DNA of 64,000 bases from the NCBI GenBank assembly GCA_903911145.1, contig CAIWCD010000025.1, positions 1-64,000 of the forward strand, read 5' to 3'. Positions 8,003-16,500 of this stretch are shown in pieces (the stretch's first letter is position 1; every line of letters starts with the position of its first letter). The notes beneath the pieces were generated by a model that had not been told where the DNA came from, did not search any database, and was given only the letters and a program-made list of their open reading frames with translations. The translations under genes and the position numbers were made by a program. Source of the stretch: an uncultured delta proteobacterium. GTDB lineage: Bacteria; Myxococcota; Myxococcia; Myxococcales; 40CM-4-68-19.

Positions 8003-8782
8003 GTGCTGGGCGCGCTGCTCCAGCGCCTCGTCGCGATGTTGCTCTGCTGCGCCCCTCTCGCCGCCTGCACGCAGGCAGATGGGGGGCCCGATGGAGGATT
8101 CGACGGCGGCCCCGATGGTGGCTCGGACGGCGGTACGGATGCGGGAGTAGCGGACGGCGGCCCCGCGACCTGGAACCTCGATTCAGGGATGCCCGAGTTC
8201 ATCGATCGATCGCCGCTCGCAGTCGCGAGCCTGGATCGCGTCTCCCGTTTCCGCTCTGGATTCGGTCACGACTACTCCGATGGATTCGAGAACTGCCGCT
8301 CGATGAAGCATTACTTCCAGCCGCTCTCCGCGCTCGATTGGTCGCGCCTACCGATCGTCGCGCCGGTGAGCGGCACGCTCGAGAAGGTGACGCCCGAGCG
8401 GCAGAACGGCCTGCAGCTCTGGCTCATCCCCGACGCGCAGCCGGCGTTTCATCTCGTCCTCTTTCACGTCAACACCACGAACCAGCAAGGCGACCACGTC
8501 ACCGCGGGAGAGGTGCTCGGGACGATGATCGACAACAGCGAGGACTTCGACGTCGCGCTCTGGATCGACACGCCGGATGGAAATCCTCGGCTCGGCTCAT
8601 TCTTCGCCGCGCTCAGCGACGACGGATTCGCGCCCTATCGCGACGCGGGGACAGCAGACCGCGCGCAATTCATCATCAGCCAGCAAGAGCGCGATGCCGA
8701 TCCGATCGTCTGCAGCGCAGGCGCGTTCGTCGATGGCGGGACGGCAATCGCTGACTGGGTCGAGCTCAGCGACGCTGGGTAG
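8003..8782 (+). CDS. lipoprotein with Asp/Gly linker and possible M23-like domain
   Basis: About 259 residues if the GTG at 8003 is used; an ATG at 8036 is the alternative but leaves almost no n-region. A hydrophobic segment ends in the lipobox LAAC. It is followed by a linker of DGG repeats (GGPDGGFDGGPDGGSDGGTD) typical of myxobacterial surface lipoproteins. The C-terminal domain contains GHDYSDGFE, IVAPVSGTLEKV and LVLFHVN, and GDHVTAGEVLG. This pattern resembles the beta-barrel of M23/lysostaphin-like or biotinyl-like folds. The full HxxxD/HxH zinc set is not clear, so catalysis is doubtful. It probably sits in the outer membrane. Confidence 0.65.
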   Translation: MLGALLQRLVAMLLCCAPLAACTQADGGPDGGFDGGPDGGSDGGTDAGVADGGPATWNLDSGMPEFIDRSPLAVASLDRVSRFRSGFGHDYSDGFENCRSMKHYFQPLSALDWSRLPIVAPVSGTLEKVTPERQNGLQLWLIPDAQPAFHLVLFHVNTTNQQGDHVTAGEVLGTMIDNSEDFDVALWIDTPDGNPRLGSFFAALSDDGFAPYRDAGTADRAQFIISQQERDADPIVCSAGAFVDGGTAIADWVELSDAG

Positions 8783-8783
8783 T

Positions 8784-8811
8784 GAGCGATTGGCCCTGAG
8801 CGATTGGCCCT
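8784..8811. repeat. two perfect tandem copies of GAGCGATTGGCCCT
   Basis: A 14-bp unit is repeated exactly between two convergent genes. The second copy reaches into the last codon region of the minus-strand phosphoesterase. It may be a replication-slippage product; no hairpin or known site is evident. Confidence 0.85.
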
Positions 8812-10183
8812 AAGGGAAATGGCCGGTCTCGAAGAAGTCAGCGAAGTCATTTGCCGACGAGACGCGGCTGCTCACGGGTACGCGGAGGATCTCCTCCAGC
8901 GATTTGACATAGGAGCTGTGGGTATAGGCAACGCTGCTCGAATATCCGGCCTTCACGTGCGGACCGACGACGAGGAACGGAACCGTCGAATTGAGCGCGG
9001 GCTCGTCCCAGAGGACGAAGAGCACGCCGCCGTGCGCATTGATGAACGAGATGATGGCCGGCACGTTGTTCTGCAGCCAGGTGTCGCCGCCCGCGATGCA
9101 GGCATTGCCCGTCAGACCGAGCGCGCTCGAGCAACCGTTGGTGCAGGCCGAGTTGCCGTGCATATCGTTGCATAGGTTCGGAGTAATGAAGGTATATGCG
9201 GCGACGTCTCCCGACGCGAGGTCCGCCTGGAATCCTTGCGAGGTATAGGCGCGGTGATGCGCGGCGCAGTTGCTATTGGTCTTCGACGGAGGATTTCCCG
9301 ATACATCCTGGAAGAAGATGAATGGATCGTGCTTGGCCGCATAGAGCCCGCTGCTCACCACCGGGCAATCACCAGTATTGGTGCTGTCCATATCCTCCTG
9401 ATAGGAACGCCAGGTCTTTCCATTCGCGGCCGCGGCCAATAACGCGGCGATATGATCCGAATTGTTGGTGCTGTTGCTCGCCGACGGGTCGTTATCGCTG
9501 GTGAACTTGGTCGAGCCGAAGTCATTGGTCCCGGCCTCGAGCCAGACATAGTGCGGCTCACTGGGAATCGATCCGGTCAGGCAATCGGAATATGCCGAGG
9601 CGCTTCCATACTGGGCCTTGAGCGTACCGTTGATATAGGGCGCATTGGAATTTCCATAGACGCCTACGTTGGCGAAGTTCGTGGTGTCCTGGTTCTCCAT
9701 CGCGATGACGAATACATAGGGAATCGCGCTGCTCGCCGAGCCGCCACCAGAGCCACCGGCCGCGCCGCCACCAGAGCCGCCGGCCACTCCGCCACCGGCG
9801 CCGCCGGCCGTTCCGCCACCAGAGCCACCGGCCATTCCGCCACCGGAGCCGCCGGCCATTCCGCCACCAGAGCCACCGGCCATTCCGCCACCAGAGCCAC
9901 CGGCCACTCCGCCACCAGAGCCACCGGCCACTCCGCCACCAGAGCCGCCGCCAGCGCCGCCCCCGAATCCACCTGCTGAGCCGCCACCAGAGCCGCCGTC
10001 GACGGGAATGCTGCAGGTCTGGTGCTGGCACTGCTCGCCTTGCGGGCAGTCACTATTGAACTGGCAATAGCCCCCGACAATCGAGGTGCCGCTGCAGGCA
10101 ACTCCAGCGAGCGCCACGAGCGTAGCGGTGAAGAACGTCCGGAAGGAAATCGGTGCGGGAGCGAGGGATGCGGATGAGAGCAT
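8810..10183 (-). CDS. phosphoesterase-family lipoprotein with long Gly-rich repeat
   Basis: A 457-residue protein. Its signal sequence ends LAGVAC, a slightly atypical lipobox. A small Cys-rich segment (CQFNSDCPQGEQCQHQTC) and a long GGSGGGxA linker (about residues 60-148) follow. The catalytic domain belongs to the phosphoesterase family that includes phospholipase C and acid phosphatases. It starts VFVIAMENQD and has a late LFVLWDEP and VPFLVVGPHVK. The usual [10 protein letters not shown]-type first motif is here MENQDTTNFA. The likely location is the outer surface. Start 10183 is chosen because it places a short basic region before the hydrophobic core. Confidence 0.82.
   Translation of the reverse strand: MLSSASLAPAPISFRTFFTATLVALAGVACSGTSIVGGYCQFNSDCPQGEQCQHQTCSIPVDGGSGGGSAGGFGGGAGGGSGGGVAGGSGGGVAGGSGGGMAGGSGGGMAGGSGGGMAGGSGGGTAGGAGGGVAGGSGGGAAGGSGGGSASSAIPYVFVIAMENQDTTNFANVGVYGNSNAPYINGTLKAQYGSASAYSDCLTGSIPSEPHYVWLEAGTNDFGSTKFTSDNDPSASNSTNNSDHIAALLAAAANGKTWRSYQEDMDSTNTGDCPVVSSGLYAAKHDPFIFFQDVSGNPPSKTNSNCAAHHRAYTSQGFQADLASGDVAAYTFITPNLCNDMHGNSACTNGCSSALGLTGNACIAGGDTWLQNNVPAIISFINAHGGVLFVLWDEPALNSTVPFLVVGPHVKAGYSSSVAYTHSSYVKSLEEILRVPVSSRVSSANDFADFFETGHFP
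9741..10004 (-). repeat. minisatellite: 11 tandem 24-bp units encoding GGSGGGxA
   Basis: Eleven units of exactly 24 bp run without a break. The central units are almost identical and the two nearest 10004 are the most diverged. Each unit encodes eight residues, mostly Gly with one Ser and a variable Met, Val, Thr or Ala. Length changes stay in frame, so this is a candidate for strain-to-strain length variation of the lipoprotein stalk. Confidence 0.92.
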
Positions 10184-10288
10184 GCTTGTTTCAAAGCACG
10201 ATCCGCGCGCGCGCACATTCGATCAGTGACTGACCCTACATCGTCTCCGTCCTATCTCCTCGATCCGCGATGCGAGTAACATCGCTCG

Positions 10289-11443
10289 ATGTTCTCACTG
10301 CTCCTCGCTGCCGCTCTCGTCATCGATGCAGGCGTGCCGCAGCAGTCCCCCACGGTCGCGATCCTCGAACTCAAGACGCACCTCAAGGGGGCCGAGCGCC
10401 GGGCGATCGACATCGGCTATTTGAGCGGCGTCGTGCGCAGCGGCGCGCTCAGCCTGGGCGGGCTGCGCGTGATGACCCACGAGAACATGCTCGCGCTGCT
10501 CGCTCCGACCGGACGCAAGCTCGAGGATTGCGAAGGGGAGTGCGAGGTCGAGACGGGACGCAAGCTGGGCGCCGACGCGATCGTGAGCGGCGAACTGCTC
10601 CGATTCGGCGAGAGCTACAAGGTCGCGCTGCGTCTGCACGACACGCGCGAGGGGTGGCTGCTCTCGAGCGTGCAGGCGAGCGGAGCGACTGCCGCGGAGC
10701 TCGAGATGAGCATCCAACATGAACTGACGACACTCTATGCGCCGCTCGCCGCGCGCATCCCCGCGGCCACGGCGGTCGGGAGCGCCATTCCACAGGAGTT
10801 GCGCGCGCTCGCTGCGGAGGCTTCATCGGCGCCCGCGTGCGAGCAGTCCGCGCGCGCCGCAAAGCTGCAGGCGGCCGAACGCGGCTGGGTCGCTCTGCGG
10901 GCCTGCATCGAGCGCGGGACGTTCTCTCGCGGCGTCTTCACCGACCTGCGCGGCCTGCTCGGCGAAGCGTGGGAGAAGCAGATGCAGAGCCGGTCCGATG
11001 CGGGGCAACTGCTCGCAAAGGTGATCGCGCTGCGCGGCGGCGACGTCGAGGGTGATCTCGAACTGCTTCAGCAGCATCGCGTGCCGCTCTTCTCTCTGCT
11101 CGCCGCGCAGGAGCAGCCCGACGCAATGCACGGCCGCTTCCTCGTGCTGCGCGCGCGCGTCGGCGAGAGCGTCGGCGCGGGACTGGCTCTGCGCGAGACG
11201 TCGCTGCACAGCCGCGGCAGGGAGCTTGCGCCGCGCTACCAGCCGCCCAACCGAGCGACGGGTCGTTACACCAACGTCGTGCAGGAGACCGGACGCGGTG
11301 CGATCGTCCGCGGCGCCCGCGATCCTTTTCTTTCTCGCGGCAAGGAGTTCATCTTTCTCGCCCGCGTCGACGGCGTGCAGGATGGCCAGCCTGCCCTCTC
11401 GCTCATCGCCTACTTCGAGCCGAACCCGCTGCTGGTTGATTAA
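10289..11443 (+). CDS. exported protein with CsgG/TolB-like N-terminal domain
   Basis: A 384-residue protein with a short N-terminal hydrophobic segment (MFSLLLAAALVIDAG) that looks like a signal peptide. It then has VAILELKT and LGADAIVSGELLRFGESYKV, a pattern seen in CsgG/TolB-like periplasmic domains of deltaproteobacterial proteins. The C-terminal half (about 170-384) is helical, then strand-rich, ending ISLIAYFEPNPLLVD-like; I recognise no family there. It is probably monocistronic between the divergent phosphoesterase gene and the KaiC gene. Its role is unknown. Confidence 0.72.
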   Translation: MFSLLLAAALVIDAGVPQQSPTVAILELKTHLKGAERRAIDIGYLSGVVRSGALSLGGLRVMTHENMLALLAPTGRKLEDCEGECEVETGRKLGADAIVSGELLRFGESYKVALRLHDTREGWLLSSVQASGATAAELEMSIQHELTTLYAPLAARIPAATAVGSAIPQELRALAAEASSAPACEQSARAAKLQAAERGWVALRACIERGTFSRGVFTDLRGLLGEAWEKQMQSRSDAGQLLAKVIALRGGDVEGDLELLQQHRVPLFSLLAAQEQPDAMHGRFLVLRARVGESVGAGLALRETSLHSRGRELAPRYQPPNRATGRYTNVVQETGRGAIVRGARDPFLSRGKEFIFLARVDGVQDGQPALSLIAYFEPNPLLVD

Positions 11444-11686
11444 CGGGAGGCCGCTTCAAATCGCGCCGCGAACGCCTCTGCGCACGGCCGCCGTGCCTCG
11501 ATTCGAGAGGGTCGCGCTGGACACCCATGTCGATCCGTGACGTGGTTGTCCCTCTTCGGCGATCAGTCCCCGCGCTGCGATCTCAACGACAACAAGAGGG
11601 CTTCACCGCGTCCACCGGTTCACGGCCCGCCATCCGGCGAGGCAACGAACCGCCGCTGGCCGCTGGCCTCCACTGGAGAATCGACC

Positions 11687-13501
11687 ATGAAGCCAGGCCA
11701 GCCGCCGTTGGAGCTTCTCTCGACAGGAAGCACAGCCTTCGATCGCATCCTCGGAGGAGGACTGCCCGTTCGGTCGCTGACCGTAGTCGCGGGCGCGCCC
11801 GGCTCGGGCAAGACGCTCTTCGCACTGCAGGCGCTCTTCCACCTCGCGAAGCAGGGGAAGAAGTGTCTCTACTTCACGACCCTCTCCGAGCCCGCTCTCA
11901 AGCTCGTTCAATACATGCAGCAGTTCGCCTTCTTCGATGAACGGATGATCGGCAGGGAGCTTATCTTCATCGATCTCGGGTCGGTCATTCGCGGCCACAA
12001 CGCGGACGCGATCCTTGCAGCGATCACCAGTCGCGTGGAGGAGGAGGAGCCCGCGATGGTGGTCATCGACAGCTTCAAGGCAATGCGCGACATCCTCGGT
12101 GACGCGCCGTCGGTGCGTACGTTCGTCTACGACCTCGCGATCCACACCGCGAGCTGGGGCGCGGCGACGATGTTCATCGGCGAGTACACGCAGGAGGAGG
12201 TCGAGCAGTTCGCGGAGTTCACCATCGCCGATGGCATCCTCCGCTTCAGCACCGTGCGCGAAGGCCTGGCGGTGATGCGGACGGTTGAGGTGTTGAAGCT
12301 GCGCGGCGGCGACTGCATCACGGGCCGTCACTTCTTTGAGATCAGCGCGGAGGGAGTTGAATTATTCCCACGCGTGCGCAGTCCGAACGTGAGCGTCCTG
12401 CCCGACAACGACTCTGTTGGAATGCTGGAGCCGACCGGAATTTCCGGCCTGGATGAGATGCTCGGTGGAGGGTTGCCGCGCGCAAGCTCAACCATTCTCC
12501 GGGGCGCGACCGGCACAGGGAAGACGCTGCTCGGTTTGCAGTTTCTCCTCGAGGGTGCGCGCCGCGGCGAACCGGGAATCCACTTCACACTGGAGGAGAC
12601 GCCGGATCAGCTGCGCGGGGTCGCGCAGAGCCTCGGCTGGGATCTTCACGAACTCGAGCGGCGCGGACTCCTATCGATTCATTACGTTTCGCCCGTCGAG
12701 CTCTCAACCGATGCATTCCTCAATCGGATTCGCGCGCAGACGGAACGTGCAGGGGCCAGGCGCGCGGTGCTCGACAGTTTGACCAGCCTGGAGCTCGGCG
12801 TCTCCAGCGCGCGACGATTCAAAGAGCTCGTCTACGCGGTCACCAAGCACTTTCGGGCCCAGGGCGTGACGCTCATTCTCAATATGGAACTTCCCGATCT
12901 GCTCGGCACGATGCAGCTCTCGGGAAGCGGGATCTCGTTCGCCACCGACAACGTCATTCAACTCAAATATGTCGAGCTTGACCGAACGCTCGAGCGTGGA
13001 TTGTCGGTGCTCAAGGTGCGCGGGATTCCGCACGCAACCAATGTACGGCGCATGACGGTGCAGGAGCACGGGATCTGCGTCGGCGCGCCGTTCAAAGGGT
13101 TGCGCGGAGTGCTGACCGGGCAGCCGACGCCCATCGGGAGAATTCTTCTCGCGGAGGATTCCCCGGATAGTTGCGCGATTACGATCGCCTATCTGGAAGA
13201 GACTCCCTACCAGGTCGAGGTCGCTGAAACTGGAGCCATCGCCTACGAGCGGTTCGTGACCGGCAGATACGACCTCGTCCTCATGGACCGGCAGATGCCC
13301 GTGATGGACGGCCTGACCGCGACGCGCATGATTCGCACGTGGGAGAAGGCGAACGGACGATCGCCGACGCCGATCATCGCCCTGACCGCCTCCTCCTCCC
13401 GAACCGATCGGGAGACCTGCATGGAAGCAGGCTGCACAGATTTTGTAACCAAACCGATCCACCAGGACGTGCTGCTCCAGGCGATCCGGAATCGCTCTTG
13501 A
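11687..13501 (+). CDS. KaiC-like double ATPase fused to a response-regulator receiver
   Basis: A 604-residue protein with two RecA/KaiC domains (about 8-235 and 245-470). Walker A is GAPGSGKT at 36-43 in the first and GATGTGKT at 273-280 in the second. The second keeps the Glu pair of KaiC-type ATPases in HFTLEETPDQL, while the first has TLSEP, so the two sites may differ in activity. A CheY-like receiver follows (about 485-602) with acidic pair E490-D491, phosphoacceptor D534 (LVLMDRQMP) and a TKP lysine. The upstream extension to 11537 is less likely because the KaiC start motif lies right after the ATG at 11687. It faces the hybrid kinase gene tail to tail, and its receiver closely resembles that kinase's first receiver. 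No kaiA or kaiB is nearby, so a signal-relay role is more likely than a clock. Confidence 0.9.
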   Translation: MKPGQPPLELLSTGSTAFDRILGGGLPVRSLTVVAGAPGSGKTLFALQALFHLAKQGKKCLYFTTLSEPALKLVQYMQQFAFFDERMIGRELIFIDLGSVIRGHNADAILAAITSRVEEEEPAMVVIDSFKAMRDILGDAPSVRTFVYDLAIHTASWGAATMFIGEYTQEEVEQFAEFTIADGILRFSTVREGLAVMRTVEVLKLRGGDCITGRHFFEISAEGVELFPRVRSPNVSVLPDNDSVGMLEPTGISGLDEMLGGGLPRASSTILRGATGTGKTLLGLQFLLEGARRGEPGIHFTLEETPDQLRGVAQSLGWDLHELERRGLLSIHYVSPVELSTDAFLNRIRAQTERAGARRAVLDSLTSLELGVSSARRFKELVYAVTKHFRAQGVTLILNMELPDLLGTMQLSGSGISFATDNVIQLKYVELDRTLERGLSVLKVRGIPHATNVRRMTVQEHGICVGAPFKGLRGVLTGQPTPIGRILLAEDSPDSCAITIAYLEETPYQVEVAETGAIAYERFVTGRYDLVLMDRQMPVMDGLTATRMIRTWEKANGRSPTPIIALTASSSRTDRETCMEAGCTDFVTKPIHQDVLLQAIRNRS

Positions 13502-13534
13502 ACGAGTCTGTGAACCGCGCCGCCTGAGGCGATC

Positions 13535-16500
13535 TCAGACTTCCTGCGGCCGCGTCCGGGCAGTCAACGACTGCGCCAGATCGATCGGCAATCTGTCTCG
13601 CACGCTCGCCGCCACGAGCAGCTGCTCGACCAGCTTGAGATCGACAGGCTTGGCCATGCAGGAATCAAATCCCGCGGCGAGAGCCCTCAATCGAATTGGT
13701 TCACTCGTGGAGGCAGTCAGCGCGATGAGCAGCAGCGAATGCCCCAACTCCGCGCGCACCTGCTTTGCGACCTGAAAGCCATCCAGGCCAGGCAACCCGA
13801 GGTCGACAATCGCGACGTCCGGCCTCGTGGCAAGAATGAGCGCGAGCCCTTCCCCGCCATTCCGCGCAGACTGGATCCGTTGTCCCCGATTCGCGAGCCT
13901 CAGACGAAGGAGGTCGCGCAGTTCGTCGTGGTCATCAACGAGCACGATCGACGGCAGGTCGGCCTCGACTGGCGGGGCCGCGATGTCCGCCGCATCACGC
14001 ACCGGCTCCAACGGCACAGGGGTTCCAACAGCGATTCCTGATCCCACGCGCGCCAGGAATGCCGAGAGATCGTCCATTCGTTCGCGCACGCCGTCGATAT
14101 CACCCTTGGCCGCCGACTGTTCCAGCGCGTTGCCGATATCCGAAATGATCTGGAATCCAAAGCTCGCGCCGGCACCGCTCATATCGTGCCCCAGACGCTC
14201 GACCGTCTCGAAATCACGCGACTGCAACGCAATCCCCATCGTGATGAGATCGTGCCTTCGATTCTGCAGAAACGCTGGCACCCGCGCTGCCAGCTTGGGA
14301 TGGATTGCACCTCTTCGGCCCTTCTGCTCCTGCGCAGGAAGGACCGTCACCCTGGCGTTTTCCCGAATTGCCAGCAGCAGAGCCTCTTGTTTAATCGGCT
14401 TGGTCAGGAAGTCTGTACAGCCAGCAGCCAGACATTTTTCCCGGTCTCCCTTCAGCGCCGCAGCCGTCAACGCGATGATTGGAGTCGCAGGCCGGTGGTG
14501 TGCCTGCTCCCAGGCGCGGATCGCCCGCGTTGCCGCGAGTCCATCCATGACGGGCATCTGCCTGTCCATCAGAACCAGATCATATCCTCCGACCGCAAAC
14601 ATATCGCAGGCAATGGCGCCGTTCTCTGCGATCTCCACTCGATAAGGCGTATCCTGCATATAGGCAATTGTAATGGTGCAGTTATCCGGGGAGTCCTCGA
14701 CGAGCAGGATCTTCAGCGCGCGCAGCGGCAACTCTGGATCGAGACCAATCGGAGCGACCGCACGGGGATTCGCCTCGGCCCAGACCTCAAACGGGACGAT
14801 GAATGAAAACACGCTCCCCTTCCCCACGCTGCTCTCGACAGAGATATGCCCGCCCATCAGTTCGACCAATCGCTTCGAAATCGTCAGTCCAAGGCCAGAG
14901 CCGCCGAATCGTCGGGTCGTCGAGGAGTCGGCCTGCGTGAATCGCTCAAACACGCGTCCGAGCTTGTCGATGGGAATGCCAATTCCCGTGTCCGTAATCG
15001 TGAAACGCAGTGCAAAGGGAAGGCCCGGCTCGCCGTCGAGAGTGACCAGCAGGGATACCTGCCCCACCTCGGTGAATTTGATCGCGTTGCCGATGAGATT
15101 CAGCAGCACCTGGCGCAAACGGGTCGGGTCGCCCACCAACTCCGTCGGCACGTCCGGTGCGACGTCGCTCAAGAGGATCAACCCCTTCCCGCGCGCACGC
15201 AGGGCGACCATTTCAATCACCTTCTCCAGAAGATCTCTTAATGAAAACCCGGTCCGCTCCAACTCGAGCTGGGAGGCTTCCACCTTGGACAGATCGAGAA
15301 TGTCGTTAATCAGATTCAGCAGGTTATCGCCGGCGCGCCGGAAGATCTGCACATACTTGTCCTGCTCCGGAGTCAGCGTGGTCTTCGCGAGTAGATCAGC
15401 AATTCCAATGATCGCATTCATCGGCGTGCGGATCTCGTGGCTCATGCTCGCGAGAAACTCAGATTTCGTCCGGCTCGCGCTTTCGGCATTGGCCTTCGCA
15501 CGCTTCAACTCCTCTTCGACCCGCTTGCCCTCGGTGTCATCGCGCGCGGCCGCGAAGACGCCCTGCAGCGTGCGATTGCGATCGTAGAACGTCGTCGCAT
15601 TGTAGGAGACAACCGTCTCCTTCCCGTCGCGGGCACGGGCGGTCAATTCATAATCGGTGACCTTCTTCTCGCTCAACACCAACCGGATCGCGGCCTCCGC
15701 TCGCTCAGGATCGGTAAAGCAGCCCTTGAATGGCGCACCGATCAACTCATCGCGCGTGCATCCGGTCAGCGCCTCCATCTGCCGATTCACGTCGGTGATG
15801 ATCCCCGACGGATCGGTGGTCATGATTCCATCGATATTCGATTCAATCAGTGACCGTGTATAGAACTGCTGGTCGCGCAGCCGTTGATCGAGCTTCTTCT
15901 GGTCGGCTTCGACAAGCTTGCGTGCGGTGTTGTCGGTTCCAATCAGCAGATATCCGATGATGGCATCCTGCGCGTCGCGCAGCGCCGTGACCGACACGAC
16001 CGCCGGAAAGCGGCTACCGTCCTTGCGGAAGTAGGTCAGCTCGTAGATATCCTCAATCCCACGCGAGGCCTTGAATACCAACGCCTCGAAGCCTGGCGCG
16101 ATCGGAGTGCCGAGTTCATCGCTGAGGGATTTTGCGCGCGCAATCACCTCCTCGGGATCGGAGATATCTGCGGGCGTAATCTTGTTCATGACCTCGGCCG
16201 CCGCGTATCCAAGCATTCGCTCAGCGCCGACGTTGAAGATCTGAATCACTCCTTTTGCATCGGTTGCGATGCTCGAGAAGTTCGCGCTGTCGAAGATTGC
16301 CTTCTGCAACGCGCCGGCCTTGAGGAGCGCATCTTCCGCCTGCTTGCGCGCGCTGATATCTCGCAGAATGCCGGTGAAATACCCCTGGCCGCCGAGCATC
16401 ATTTCGCTTGCGGTGATCTCGATCGGAAAGAGCGTTCCATTCTTGCGGCGTCCGACGACTTCACGACCGAGGCCGCTGGCGCGAGCTTCATCACTCGCTT

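Noticed and set aside
9741-10004. Regular repeats as a possible CRISPR array
   Set aside because: Units are contiguous with no spacers and encode a Gly-rich linker in frame.
11687-13501. Circadian KaiABC clock
   Set aside because: No KaiA or KaiB is present nearby, and the protein carries a C-terminal receiver not found in clock KaiC.
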